Positions 11,560 to 31,860 of a stretch of DNA of 64,000 nucleotides are shown piece by piece. The stretch comes from Siniperca chuatsi (taxonomy: Eukaryota; Chordata; Actinopteri; Centrarchiformes; Sinipercidae): contig NC_058047.1 of the NCBI RefSeq assembly GCF_020085105.1, positions 20,156,001 to 20,220,000 on the forward strand. Direction: 5' to 3'. Within the stretch, counting starts at the first letter, position 1, and each line of letters starts with the position of its first letter. The notes beneath the pieces were generated by a model. The model was not told the DNA's origin. It searched no databases and was given only the letters and a program-made list of their open reading frames with translations. Both the position numbers and the translations under genes were made by a program.

Positions 11560-12782
11560 CCTGCATGCTGTATACAGTATATTGTATATAATACATGCAT
11601 ATACTGTACATAATCATCCACTTCATGTATATCCACTCAATATTTATTTTTTGCACTATTTGTATTGTATTGTTTACAACTCACAGGAACACTTGACTTG
11701 TATATAGACATTTTATTTATGTTGGTCATTGGTGCTTTTTATATATTTTTATACACACACACAGATTTATATACACACACCTACTTTTTTCACATACTTG
11801 TGTACTAGTGGTGGAATGTAACTAAGTACATTTACTCAAGTACTGTACTTAAGTACAAATTTGAGGTGCTTTACTTGAGTATTTCCATTATGTGCAACTT
11901 TATACTTCTACTTCGCTACATCTCAGAGGCAAATATTGTGCTTTTGAACTCCACTACATTTGTCTGACAGCTTTAGTTACTAGTTACTTTTCAGATTACA
12001 GTTTTTCATATCCTTCCTGTCCAGTGAAAACCATGTATCTCCAGATTTGGTGATTTTGAATGTGACTGTTGTGTGATAAACTGAAGTGTTCCGTTATGGG
12101 TTGAGAAATTCTCCTACTATATATAAATAAACTATTTAAACTTGGATCAGCTGGAAAATGCATCATCACATAGCTGAAAACTGGACTGTGTTTCTGAGCT
12201 CGTGAAAAGTTGACTTTTTAGAGATACTTGGTTCTCACAGGACAGCAGCGCTACAAACATGTGATGATCTTATAGAATATGATGCATTGCTGTAGATTAA
12301 ACTACCCAACAGTATATGAAGTAGCATTGCAGCATTAAAATGCGACATACACATTAATGCAACAGTAACATTAATCCAGAAACATCAGATATAATAGTAA
12401 AACACAGGGACAGGGACCATTTTACTGCAGAATGAGTACTTTTACTTTTGATACTTTAAGTACATTTTGCCGATAATACTTACATACTTTTACTTAAGTA
12501 AGGTTTTGATTGCAAGACTTTTACTCGTAGTGGAGTATTTTCACAGTGTGATATTAGTGCTTTTACTTGAGTAAAGGATCTGAGAACTTCTTCCACCGCT
12601 GTTGAGTACATAATAGTCTTGTCTGTCCTATACCTTATTTGTCCAGCTTTGTTGTCCTTGTTCTTAGCTGTTATGTCAATTCCTATGTAAGTACATTAAG
12701 AGCAATGGAAAAAAAACTGAGTCAAATTCCTTGTATGCGTACACATACTTGGCCAATAAAGCTGATTCTGATTTCTCCATGT
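11560..12782 (+). mobile_element. LINE 3' end (probably RTE-type), interrupted by an hAT-like element
   Basis: The 3' terminus reads gagtcaaattccttgtatgcgtacacatacttggccaataaagctgattctgatt, with an AATAAA and a short repeated tail. I recognise this ending from fish non-LTR retrotransposons. The matching upstream 3' UTR (tactgtacataatcatccacttc, ttgcactatttgtattgtattg, ttatatttt) stops at 11805 and resumes at 12602 after the inserted element. No reverse transcriptase coding remains. The 5' limit is approximate. Confidence 0.55.
11806..12601. mobile_element. Nonautonomous hAT-like transposon with terminal inverted repeats and 8-bp target duplication
   Basis: The left end is tagtggtggaatgtaact; the right end reads, in reverse complement, cagcggtggaagaagttct. 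The 8 bases outside are ttgtgtac (left) and ttgagtac (right), a 7/8 match that fits an hAT target-site duplication. The interior consists of subterminal 'aagtactt/acttaagta' words and has no transposase. The structure is diagnostic of an internally deleted hAT-like family frequent in teleosts. Confidence 0.75.
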
Positions 12783-13500
12783 ATGCAGACATAAATATAT
12801 ATTATCTATGTATATAAAATATCTCTCTTGCGCCTCTAAAACTGTAATTTTGTAAAGGAATGCTAGCTTGTGATGCTACAGCAACTTCCTGTTTACATAG
12901 TTGATTGCTCTTGATTGGACAGCTCTATAGACGTTTCCTAGCAACCAATTTACACATTCCCAAAGTTTTCACTAGCTAGCTAAGACATTAATTCTTAGGA
13001 TGGACTTGACGTTCAAACTTATTACTAGATTTATGAACAGCTGGCACTGAAATTTCTTTGTGAAATAGATTTTGGATTTGGGAGCGAGACAAGATCATTT
13101 CATGGATTTCTTGTTTTATACTATGTGAGCGAATGCTGCTGCAAGGTCTTTATAATGTTCCTGAACAGTAGGCTAAGCTATGCTCCTACTTTAAAATGAA
13201 AATTATTTGTACAACAATCAATCATTACTAGTTCACTTAATATACAGCATTCATGATCATTCAAAATATTTTATTCAAATGTAGCATTATTATTATTTAG
13301 GTTCAATCGTTTTACTTTTTTTTACCTGTTACAGAACAGTAATGTCTAAAATCTAGATTTAGCTAATGTCTTGCAGTCAAACACAATCATGTGAATGCAG
13401 TTTAATGGTTAAGGTGGGGTTTCTGTAACCTCACAGCAGCAGCAGCGTTCAGTAAGAAGTTTTAAATGTCTGCATGTTACCAGTTTTTTGTTAAAAAATA
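12783..13500. other. Spacer upstream of the Org-like gene, nothing firmly recognised
   Basis: AT-rich. It includes a patch reading aacttcctgtttacatagttgattgctc and ccaatttacacattcccaaag that looks like repeat debris, and a short CAG/CAG run near 13,435. No coding exon was seen. Confidence 0.35.
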
Positions 13501-13532
13501 CACATTTTACCGGTTTTCATGAACTCCAAACC

Positions 13533-13650
13533 GGTCACGTGACCGCCATTGTTTGGCCTGTTGCAGGATAATTGGCGGAGTTTGCTTATTGGACCGCTCT
13601 GATTGCGCCAGGTGCATTTGTCCCTGTTGATTGGCTACACCGTGGCAACT
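13533..13650 (+). promoter_or_regulatory. Promoter of the Org-like gene: palindromic E-box, YY1-like site and three inverted CCAAT boxes
   Basis: A perfect 12-bp palindrome, GGTCACGTGACC, lies at 13533-13544, directly followed by a CGCCATT (YY1-like) site. Inverted CCAAT boxes (ATTGG) lie at 13571, 13588 and 13630, and a CAGGTG E-box lies near 13609. There is no TATA box. This clustering about 100-220 bases before the ATG is typical of CpG-type vertebrate promoters. E-boxes also suit oocyte expression through FIGLA, which is inference. Confidence 0.55.
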
Positions 13651-13753
13651 TCAGGGTACATTTCACCCTCCAAAACCTGCACGTACTGTAGTCCTCCAGG
13701 TTCTACTTCTCCTCCTCTTCTTCCAGGCCCACCAGGCGTTGATCTTAAGCAAG

Positions 13754-15611
<1,858 letters not shown>

Positions 15612-15715
15612 TGTGTCTATTGATGTTGTTGTATTGTTTCAGTGTTTGTTTGTTTTTTTTTGTTTTTTTTCTGTTTATATATGAATTCAATAAAACTGTC
15701 GTTTGCTGTGACATT
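15612..15715 (+). other. 3' UTR and poly(A) signal of the Org-like gene
   Basis: A short 3' UTR follows the TAA at 15611. It contains T-rich runs and an AATAAA at 15689-15694, followed by ctgtcgtttgctgtgac. This gives a 3' UTR of about 100 bases. Confidence 0.75.
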
Positions 15716-17165
15716 GCAGTGGCCTTGCCACTAGATGGCAGTAAAGAGATTTCTATTCAACAACTGAGCTGAAACAATGTGGAAATTGGGAAAGTGCATC
15801 AGTATTTTGTACAAGGTATCTTTTTTATTTTATTTTTTATTTTTATTTTTTGGCCACATGTGGGGCAAGGTTCATTGGTCTGTACAGCACTTGGATCCAA
15901 GAAATAGTTGACTGTTTTGATCCTTCATGATGGATCCTGTGTATTTTGTAAGGTTTCCTTATAACACCACAAAAAACCTTCCATGTTCACCAGAGGATAA
16001 AAGGGTTTCTTTCCCCCCCCACTAGAAATGGAGCAAAGTTGTCCTATTTTGCCCTCTAACAACAAATATTACAAATCCACTCAAAATTCAGTGTGTTGTG
16101 TGGCAAAAAAAATTAAGGGCCACTTTTGTCACATGTGAATGACTCATAATAGATGAAAATCTTCATGTATGACCTGCACATTTACTGTATGTTAGGACTG
16201 ACTTTAAACAATACCACTGTGACAGTGGATGAACCAGTACCATTTTTGACTTAAAGCATATGAATTTCAGTTGGAGTTCATCCAAGCAGAAAACGAGTGT
16301 TATCTCAGAGCTCATCATCCCACCAGCTCTCTGCTACAGGTGAGGGGGGGGAGCTGCTGTATGTGGCTCTTATGACTGGCATCAGGAGAGGCTGAGTGTA
16401 GTTTTGTGCTGCCCACACAGTCGTACCACTTCTCTCCATCTGCATGCGTGCAGTCTCTGCTCACTGTTGAGGCTGAGCTGTACTTATGGGAGTAGATGGC
16501 AGGCTACTGTGAAAAGCCCCACAAACCTCTTGAAAATGACTGAACCAGCACTTGTCCTTGTCCAACAATCAGCAGCCACTTGCCCACTCTAGATGAGATG
16601 CTACCACTGGCTCCTAAGTTGACACTGATGGTGGAGCAGAACAGATGATGGTTAGAGTAAAGTTGTTTTTTGCAGTTCATCTGGTTTAGATGCAAATTGT
16701 ACATTTCAGGATGAATGTGAGAGGCTGGCAGAAGCACTTATCAAAGTAACATTGTGTTGAACACTGATTTTATACATAAAGGTCAGTTTACTAGTCATGA
16801 GGAGGTCTGTGAAAACAGTTTTATGTTTTCTGTGGCTCTGGAGGAGCTTCGTCACGTCTGATGACATCATCAGGGGTTATCTCGGTTTGGAGGCTATTAA
16901 AAGCAGAAAACCTGCATTATAAACTGAAAGTTTAGAGTTTGAAAGATGTGGGTGTTTACCAGGCAGGGCAGGTCTAATGGAAAAAAAATACTATTGAGTT
17001 GCATTATGGGAAATCCAGTGTTTTCTGCTGTTGCAATTTTGACCCTTTTTTTTTTTTTTATATCTTGAGAGTCAAAACCCAAATTTATGCAAGCAATACT
17101 TAATCACTGGACTACCCCTTTTTAAGACAGTTCTCTGGTAGTCATCACATAGTACGATCCTTGTA
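15716..17165. other. Intergenic sequence, nothing recognised
   Basis: Unique-looking AT-rich DNA with T-rich and C runs (about 15,820-15,850 and 16,012-16,020). Open frames are short and random in composition. No splice-supported exon was found. Confidence 0.4.
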
Positions 17166-17406
17166 GGGCAGTGGTAGCCTCAAGGTTAGAGAAGGTTGTG
17201 ACCGGGAGGTCGTTGGTTCACTCCTCCCTCATTACCACCACTGAGGACCCTTAACCCCAGCCGCTCAGTGGCCAGCAGATCAGACTGTGGTTGTACTGGC
17301 CCTTTCCAGGTGTGAATGTGTGTAACTGCGAATGTGATCAGGGCGTTCATGCAAAAGAGAGGCTTCTTCTCGGTGAAACTTCCCCGAATAAATAGATTTT
17401 AAAAAA
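17166..17406 (+). mobile_element. tRNA-derived SINE
   Basis: The head reads gggcagtggtagcctcaaggttagag with an A-box-like TGGTAGCCTCAAGG, and a B-box-like ggtcgttggttcac follows about 45 bases later, as in tRNA-promoted SINEs. The body contains ccagatcagactgtggttgtactggcc and the tail ends in cccgaataaatagattttaaaaaa. Plus-strand orientation is set by the A-then-B order and the A-rich tail. Confidence 0.7.
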
Positions 17407-19578
17407 TGTGTATGTATATATACAGCACATGCAGTATGATGAGAATAAGAATATAACAATCTTAATATAATCTTTATTTAGTCAGCTAAATCCTGTTGAC
17501 ATTAAGATATAATTTTCAAGACCTGGCTACATGTAAAATAATACAAGATACTGGAGAGCAATAATATACATTATAATATAAAAACATGATGCAAAACAGA
17601 ACATGAAATAATAAGCACAAGTTAAAAAATAGGGGTGTGATAATCACAGCAATAAGACATCTTACAGAGGTGCAAAGAAGCTAAATACTTTCTGCCTGAA
17701 TTTCTACCATTTCTATTACAACCACTGTTTAATTATACAATGTGGCAAAGGGAAAAGCTGCCAAAAACAGAAAAGTCAACACCTCTGACGATCCTCAACA
17801 AACATTTATCTTTATAAGCTTCATTAAACTTTGTTTGTTTCCTGTATTTGCGTGATGAGAGTTCAGATGCCACAGTTTAAAAGAGACAAAATCCGGTATA
17901 AATGGGAAGTCAGTTGTTGACACCAAGATCCAGCTGCCTTAATTCCTGAAAACACTTGAAGTTGTTTTGACAGTGAACTTTATGACTTCCTTTTTTCTTT
18001 TCCTCTCAGATGTTTTTCACCTCCTGATGCTCAGGTGCAAAGGCAGCCGCCGCCTTATTGAAGCAGCGGAGCGCGCATTGGTATGAATTAAATGCTTCGT
18101 GTGTGTGTGTGTTTGTGGGAAGGGCAGCAGCAGTGAGAGCTGGATACAGAACAGGAACTGATGGACTCTGGGGGCTCTCATGGCTGTCTGAATGTTTGAA
18201 GGGTAGACTGCTCAGTGGAGGCAGCGAGAGAGAGCATCGACCTCTATCTCTGGTATTTGTAGCCAGCTGGAGAGCGCTTTTAAACCAGAAGCTCTGTCTT
18301 TGCCTTTCAACTGCAAGGTGAAAACATGGTGTCTGGAAGGGGCTGTGAATTTCATGCACAGTCCCAGGTGTGCTGCAGAAGAAAAGCCTGCCTGCCCCAT
18401 GCAGGGAATGTAGTGGTGGTCTTGTTGTTCAGTAATGGATGGCTGCATGCATGCAGAGTGATTTGTGGAGGTGATCAGTGTAGATGCAGGGTGGTTATGT
18501 TGCAGGCAGCAGGCAATTTCATATTACGTCATAGCTTTTTATTTATTTATTACATTTTACCTGATTCATGTGAGCAACTCTGGTGTTGATGCAGCACAGA
18601 TTGTTATAAAACCCCTGTGACACACACACCCAGAGGCTCGACACACTGCAGAGCCACAGTTAGGACTTGGTGACATCGGCTTATTGCCATCTTGAATGAA
18701 TAGCAGCAGGTGCCGGCTGCTCCCCAGGCCTCCAGTCCGACCTGCAGGCTATTATCTGCTGCATTACAATGTGACTCTGTAAAGTCAGCCAACAAAAGCG
18801 CTCAAACTCGCTCCCCTGCCTCTTACTTTTCTGCTGTAAGTTTCTTTACTGCCCCCCAAACACAGTCATGCAGCGTGTTTCGCTTTACCTCCAGCCTAAT
18901 GACCAGCTGTCCCCGTAGATTTCAAGAGCATCCATCATCTTCAGAGAAGTAGAGCAGGAAAAGAGGAATGAAAAATGAAGCAGACAGATGGAGCCTTCAG
19001 TTAGTCATACACTTTGACGCTGAGGACAGTGAAGGCTCTCAAAAAGTTTCAGAGTAAAGGAAACCTGCATGGAAGTCAGATTTTGTGTAATCGATGTTGA
19101 TCTAAGCGCTGTGGAGTGACTGTAGGAACAACTGTTGGTGGATGAGCAATTGCTACCTCAGGGCACTGTCTCTCAAAATCAAGTAAAGTTTTCAGAACAA
19201 GACATAATCGAGTAAATTTGTTTAAGAGATAATTTGACGTGGCAGCGTTTTTCATTTCCTTAATGTTGGTTTTATCCCCTCAAATAGTTTTACATGATAA
19301 TCTGATGCCCTGTACTGTCACAGGCCAGCTTATCCTCAAAGTCCCCCTGAGCTACCAGCCAGCATCACCTCAGCTTCTCATCTGGATGATTGTATTTTAC
19401 GTCTCACCGTGCTCCTTGATCAGTCCAACAGGATTTAAAGGCTTTGCTGCTACCTGCGATTGTGATTGTCCTTGTCTGCCCGAAGGTCGCCAACACCTCT
19501 GACTCACAGCAAACTGTGTGTGAAGTCAGCCCCTGCTGAAGCAAATCCATTTGCACATTTATTTTTTAATGAAATGTT
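17407..19578. other. Gene-free stretch with one possible noncoding exon near 18,040-18,317
   Basis: Most of this is AT-rich and unremarkable. Around 18,040-18,317 the sequence becomes GC-richer and ends with a plausible splice donor (actgcaag|GTGAAA, GT at 18318). It could be a 5' UTR exon of an unseen + strand transcript. No long reading frame supports coding. Elsewhere nothing is recognised. Confidence 0.25.
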
Positions 19579-19731
19579 TGCCTTTATTTCATAGTGACAG
19601 CTGCAGAAAGAAACAGGAAAGGCGGGAGAGAGGTGATAAGGGGCCACGGGTTGGAATCAAACCCGTGCTGCTGCGGTAAGGACTCAGCTTTAATGGTATG
19701 CCCTCTACCAGGTGAGCTACCGGGGCACCCC
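19579..19731 (-). mobile_element. tRNA-derived SINE
   Basis: Read on the minus strand it starts ggggtgccccggtagctcacctggtagag (tRNA-like A box). It continues to cagcacgggtttgattccaacccgtgg, a B-box region, then a C/T-rich body (tcacctctctcccgcctttcctg). This order identifies a teleost tRNA-type SINE in reverse orientation. Confidence 0.8.
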
Positions 19732-22084
19732 TATTCACACATTTATGATGCTATTCTGAGAAACGGCCCAGAGACCAACAACATACATAACAACTGGAGG
19801 AGCTGTGACATGCGGACAAATAGAGAGCGATGATGAGAGCACTCTGTACGAGTCAGACAGCTTGTAAATCTTTATTCACAATCAGGAGCTGCAGTGCAGA
19901 TGGATTCCTCATCTGACCTTTGACTCTTCTTTTATTCAATTTGTTCACACCAGCTGAAGGAATTCTGTCACTTTCTGTTCACAACAAGGCAGTCTGAATG
20001 TGATGAGACTTGGAAGGGTCAAATGTCTAACATGTAGGTCTCAATGAAAAGCTGTGTGACTTAAAGGTCTCCTTTCGTGTGTTTCTGAATCCACTGTTTT
20101 CATAGTCAGCTTTGCACTACTTTTGTTGCCCTTTGATGGTGTTGTGGAAGGTTGTTTGGAGGCCTGCTGTTTATTTGAATGCACCATCGTGGAACTCAGG
20201 TAACGGGGAATGTTTTAGTGAAGTGTGACTGTGATGGTGCCTGGTTCTACACCTCTGGAACCTAATCACAAGTCAGACAAAATGGCAGTTTAGTCTAATT
20301 ATCAGGCTAATTCTGCTGGCCAAATGCAGACATGGTGTGAAACATGCACTTCCAGTTATGTGGACAGACTATTAGAGCTGTGCGACAAACGGATCAATAT
20401 TTCTTAATAGCAGAGTGTGGAGAATGTCTTCAACCACAATAAATGCGCTGTGTTTGGTGCTCCAAATGGATATTAAACATTTTTTGGTACCAGATTTAAG
20501 CCTGTGAATTAAAAAATAAATGGAATAAAAACGAAACTTAAATGTAAATTTGTACTAGAGAGTTACTTATTAGTCCAGTGCACAAGTTTAACCCTTCAAG
20601 TGGGTCTTTCACTTAAAGCAAACTAGTCAACTTTGATGACTCGCGTTCACTTGATCTGGTGGTGTCTTAATCATGAATACTGAGCAGCACTGTAAGCTGC
20701 TTTGGATGAGAACGTCTGCCAAATGCTGTAAATGTGAAATACATAATATTTGAATTTATATTGAACACTTTCAGAGAGCAGAAGCTTTATTTCATAAAGT
20801 AACGTTTTGTGAAGTTTATTATTCTGCAGTTTTCACTAGATGTGCAAGATTTAGAAGTCTCTCCATCTTTCTCTAGGAATACACTTGTTTTTATGTTATC
20901 AAGTGTTTTTTAGTTACAAAAACTTTGTGATTTAACAGAAAATACAAAATGGTCTTACAAGAGTTGCTCTATATGTCGTAGGAGTATAAAAGAGGTAGTA
21001 TAGAAGTGTTAATGGTAAAATATGTTTATCAGAAGTATCGATAAATATATTGATGCAATAAACCGTGGCAGGTAATTTAATATAGGTAATCTAAATATGC
21101 CTAAATATGCCCTATGAAGTACTTTAAAGTGTAAAAATGTCACAAGTAAGAGTGCGATAAAGTCAAAGCTTGAAAAGTATCAAATCTTCTAACCTGGAAA
21201 AAAAAAAAATCCAAGTGTCAGCACCTCAAAACTCTCTGTGCTGACAGTAGGTACAGCTCTTGAATAAAGACACTTTGGCACTTTCCACCTTGTGTCAGCT
21301 TCAACTGCAGCAGACGTCGTGCCTGCATACATGCTCCTAGCTTCTAAATTTCCGTCCTTTCCAGCAGGTTTTAACCCCAAACAACCACTTCACCTGTTCA
21401 TTTTGCTGAGTAACAAACTGTACTTTCAAGAAGAGACTTCAGGTGAAAATCATTTTATACTCAGATGTGCCTTGTTCACAGCAAAAATTTACAAATTGGG
21501 AGTTTGTTAAAAAATAAAAAAATAAGAGAAACTGCTGCTCTGAAATGTGCTGGTCAGTTTTGAATGAAAAAACTATTTAATTTTATGTTTGGGGCAGTGA
21601 AGCGAGTGGACCCTCTGTGGCAAGATGTGCCATAGTTTCATGCAGTGTCTACAGTGTGACTGGTATCCCTCTCAGTCCACCATATCGATAGCTTTTTCTG
21701 GTTTCAAGAAACCGACACAGGGAGTTTATATTCCTCAAGTGGCGATGGGAAGGCAGCTGCTTGCTCCGACCCTGCCAACAGGCCGCCCACCTGTTCACAT
21801 ATTGTGTAGACAGATGATTTTAACTGTCACTTTTAACTTGATTTACGAGACTGCTATGATCCTCCTAACACAGATCATTCACCAACATAATAAATGCATT
21901 AAATTACTGAAAACATTATGCACTGATACTTTGCAGGAACAAATGTTTGGTCTGACAGATTCAAACTCTCTAAAAACCTGTTTTCATTTTACCAGCACAG
22001 CAGATTATGTTGTGATGATACATTATGCTGAATAAACCGGGAGAGGAAAGCATTGAAGTAATAGCAACAGGTGACTCAACCTTG
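19732..22084. other. Intergenic sequence with one LINE/SINE-type tail
   Basis: At 20,690-20,735 the motif gtaagctgctttggatgagaacgtctgccaaatg is the common 3' tail of teleost SINEs and L2-type LINEs, probably a fragment. The rest is AT-rich with no supported exon. The 136-residue open frame at 21,625-22,035 has no recognisable motif and no splice or promoter support. Confidence 0.4.
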
Positions 22085-22340
22085 ACTTAAATTTTCTTGA
22101 AAAAGTATTCAGATCTACTTAAGTAAAAGTGGCAATACCAATGTGTAAAAATACAAATAAAATGTGTTAGAATGAAAAGTCCTGCCTTCCAAATATTACT
22201 TAAGTAAAAGTAAATAAATAACATAAAAAAGTAAAGTATGAAAGTCTAAGTACTCATTATGCAGAGTTTTAGATTTTTATTTATTATTGATTTGTGACTT
22301 CTGAAACATTAAAGTATAAGTAGCATTGTAATGGTGCAGC
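22085..22340 (-). repeat. Fragment of the 'aagtac' hAT-like family
   Basis: Words such as attcagatctacttaagtaaaagtggcaatacca and taagtactcattatgcagag match, in reverse complement, the right half of the element at 11,806-12,601 (gcagaatgagtacttttac and acttgagtaaaggatctgag). Both ends are missing, so this is a fragment. Confidence 0.6.
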
Positions 22341-22783
22341 AGGTCAAGATAGCGCATATTCTAAGTCCTTATTATGCTGCTTGGTAGTCTAATCAATAAT
22401 AATGCATCAAATTCTATAAAGTGATCATATATTTTGTATGTAAAAGCTTAGTCCACCAACATATGTTTTCACTCATGTTGCCTAATTAGTAGGGATGAGC
22501 TAGTACCCCATTGTCTGTATCTGTTCATCCAACTAAATGATCTGTATTTAGGCCTCTTCTCAGGACAGTGTGGACTTCTACAAAGTGCACTTGATTGACA
22601 TCTTCCTCAGGCATCTGTTGATTTTGTCACAACTTACCCTGTTATCATTCTTATTAGTACATAGAGTTTGGTGAAATAGCTCCACCCAACTCACACCTGA
22701 CTGGAGGTCTAACCAGCCAGAGTAATTGAAAACACCTAAGTGGGTGTGCAGAGCTTTTCATTTGCAAAGTAACCTTTTACTAT

Positions 22784-23373
22784 CAGTTTTGGGCAGTACT
22801 TTGATTACCTTTTTTCAGTAGCAAGCAGTGTAAGGGATTATGACTTGAAATTCAATTACATTACAGTTACTAAACCCAGTAGCACTCTGTTACTCAACAA
22901 TTCGAGGGTTGTCTTGTCCTCTGGCTTACTGGGAGTTTGATGGAAGGTTGATATCAGTTTGGTCTCTGTGTGTCTAGTGAACCGGCTAGTGTCAGGAGTG
23001 TTAGCTTGGTGCACAGGAGTGTGGGGAGGAGGTCAGCCTCTACTAAAGGAGGATAACTATGACTCCAGGTAACTCCTGTGTTGGCCAATTTCTATCTTGT
23101 GTGTACTTGGCTGGCTTGCTAACCTAAGCCACTTTTGATCCTACATTCAAAAAACACCTGGTTTTGTTCAGAGTTGTGGAGAGTGTGAACCGGTGCTAAC
23201 TTTAAGCTAACTGTTAACAGTCAGTAACAGTTAACTACCTCCAAACTGTAGTCTGACTGCTTGTTAAAGCACAGTGTCTGATGTCATGATGTAATTATTT
23301 CTGCTAAAGTAATGTAATGACTTTTGAGTAATGAGAAATTGATTACATTTTTCTAATAACTTGCCCAACGCTG
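22784..23373. mobile_element. Nonautonomous DNA transposon ('ttgggcagtactttgattac' family)
   Basis: Left terminus cagttttgggcagtac and right terminus, reverse complemented, cagcgttgggcaagtta form imperfect inverted repeats. Near the ends the sequence is rich in 'gtaattac' words typical of this teleost family. I found no convincing target duplication and no transposase. Confidence 0.55.
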
Positions 23374-23433
23374 GTAATTACAGCTTTAAATAAATGGAGT
23401 GGAGCAAAAAGTGCTATATTTAACTCTGAAATG

Positions 23434-24335
23434 CAGCGGTAGAAAGTAACTATGTACGTTTACTCAAGAACTGTACTAAAGTACAAAGTATTCCATTACA
23501 TGTTTCTTTATGCTTCTTTATACTTCTTTATCTGACAGCTTTAGATAGTAGTTACTTTGCAAATGACGATTTTACATGTAAAACATACAAAGGACTTTTA
23601 AAATATAATGTACTGTTAAAGATTAAACTACCCAACACTATATAAAATTTAAGCTTAGATGATTAGTCAATTATCAGAAAATTAATCAGGAACTGTTTTG
23701 ATAACTGATTAATTGTTTGTCATTTTTTATATAAAATGCCAAATGTTTAATGGTTTTAGCTTCTCCTAATGTGAAGATTTGCTGCTTTTTGATATCTTAA
23801 ATTGCATTAAACTGAATAATTTGGACTGTTCAAGATATTTGAAGATGTCACTTTGAGCTTGGTTTAATCCACTTTTTTCTTACATTTTACAAACCAAATA
23901 ATTAATGAATTGATCAAGAAAAATAATCAGCAGATTAATCTATAATCAAAATAATCATTAGTTGCAGCATATATAAAATAGTTTAAAAAATGATCTCCAT
24001 CTCAACCAACTACAAGAGTAAAGTGCTGCTTACACTTAATGCATGAATAATAGTAATCTAATGATATAATGTATACTACTATAACAGTCACAGGGGCCAT
24101 TTTTCTGTGTACTGTGTACTTTCACTTTCGACACTTTAAGTACATTTACCTAATAATACTTGCGTGTTTTTACTTAACATTTTCAATGCAGGACTTGTAA
24201 TGGAGTATTGCTGAAATGTAGTGGAGTAGAAGTATAAAGTAACATAAAATAAAAAGTCAAGTAAAGTACAAGAACCTCAAAATTGTACTGAAGTACAGTA
24301 CTTGAGTAAATGTACTTAGTTACTTTCCACCATTG
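23434..24335. mobile_element. hAT-like nonautonomous element carrying a nested second repeat
   Basis: The left end cagcggtagaaagtaactatgtac and the right end, reverse complemented, caatggtggaaagtaactaagtac are inverted repeats of the same family as the 11,806 element. The interior is split by an unrelated repeat at about 23,645-23,975. The flanking 8-mers do not match well, so the target duplication has decayed or the ends are slightly misplaced. Confidence 0.65.
23645..23975 (-). repeat. Dispersed DNA repeat, copy 2, nested in the hAT-like element
   Basis: In reverse complement it reads gcaactaatgattattttgatt, ctgctgattatttttcttgatc, gtgacatcttcaaatatcttg, aaaaagcagcaaatcttcac and aacatttggcattttat. 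This matches the order in the copy at 10,559-10,860, in opposite orientation. Confidence 0.65.
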
Positions 24336-25330
24336 GAGAAAGTAAATACTGTACACTGTTGGTAAGTGGGAATGCAGACCACAGTGAGAGAGCAGTTACA
24401 ATAAAAAATAATTAAATATTACACATATTGTTTTGGGGACAGACCAAGTTTTTGGGAGGTATGTAAGGCCTCCTGTAGAGTTTAAATATTCTTAACATAA
24501 ATTACGGGATCCTGGGATCAACTTGGAAGAAACTACTTTATTCAGAGTAGTGAAAAATAATGTTTATCCCTGTTGTCTCTGATATTTAAATCAGTTTGAC
24601 AGTGACCTCCCTTATTATGACTGATAAAGTCTAGTGTGGGGACCGGCTGGTTCTGTGATGTGATTTTTGGATTGTGATACTCCGGCCTCATTTTTAAAGG
24701 CCACACATCTTGCATATTTTACTCATCATCACACCAGAGTGTTTTTAGGCCATCAGCAGCTTGAGATTCTCCCAAATCCCCCACTTTCCTGTTCCCACTG
24801 AATGCTGTCTGTGGCAGCAAAGAGACTAATATGCTCCAATTACCAGCTGTCCAATTAACCCATATTTTTTGCTGTTTCTTGTTCTCGTGGTGAAAGCATT
24901 TCTGTTACATGAGTAGAGCTTGTATTGGTGATGCTGTTGCAGAATGTAGGACAGATAAATAAAAGGATGGGTGGCTGTGATGGTGAAGTCTTCTGCTGGG
25001 GGGAGGCTGAACATCCACTGCAGAGGATTTTGCTGGAGCTTCAGATTTTCTGGTTTATGAAAACAGAATGTATTTAGATGCTGGCAGAACCTGATGTATC
25101 TTGCAGAAATTACAAATCTTTTTGTTGCTCTGCGTCTCCTAGACGTCGAGGTTGTTTCGGTATGTTGTTCTCTGTGGTTCACTGTCTGCTGTCGTTTTGT
25201 TTGTCATTATGTTTTTTCCCTGCAGCTCTGTGTAGTTCTGCGCTTTTTGAGAATGTGCCAGGCGCATGAGTGACAGTAGTGATAACATGCAGAGTGAATG
25301 TTAAGCTTCCTCTTAGTCACAAGGAGACCT
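24336..25330. other. Intergenic sequence, nothing recognised
   Basis: AT-rich spacer with no supported exon, tRNA-like head or tandem array before the CA tract at 25,333. Confidence 0.35.
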
Positions 25331-25332
25331 TG

Positions 25333-25340
25333 CGCACGCG

Positions 25341-25380
<40 letters not shown>

Positions 25381-25382
25381 CA
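25333..25382. repeat. (CA)n microsatellite
   Basis: CA units with one interruption (cacaaacaca), preceded by gcgcacgcg. Confidence 0.95.
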
Positions 25383-25520
25383 GCGAGAGAGTCAAAAACC
25401 TGCATCTTTGATGTGCCCACTGGCACTAATGAGATTTGTCATCTTTTATGACAGAATCACTGCAGCACTGCAGTCCTTGTTCAGTGTTTGCGTATCTACA
25501 TATGCGCACGCGCACACACA

Positions 25521-25521
<1 letters not shown>

Positions 25522-25564
<43 letters not shown>
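25522..25564. repeat. (CT)n microsatellite
   Basis: An uninterrupted CT run that directly follows a short (CA) run. Confidence 0.95.

Positions 25565-31821
<6,257 letters not shown>

Positions 31822-31857
<36 letters not shown>
31822..31857. repeat. (CA)n microsatellite
   Basis: About 18 CA units. Confidence 0.95.

Positions 31858-31860
<3 letters not shown>

Noticed and set aside
21625..22035. 136-codon plus-strand open frame
   Set aside because: No recognisable motif, no splice or promoter context, and it abuts an hAT-like fragment; most likely chance.
22784..23381. 8-bp target duplication for the 22.8-kb element
   Set aside because: Left tttactat and right gtaattac do not match well enough, so I did not claim one.
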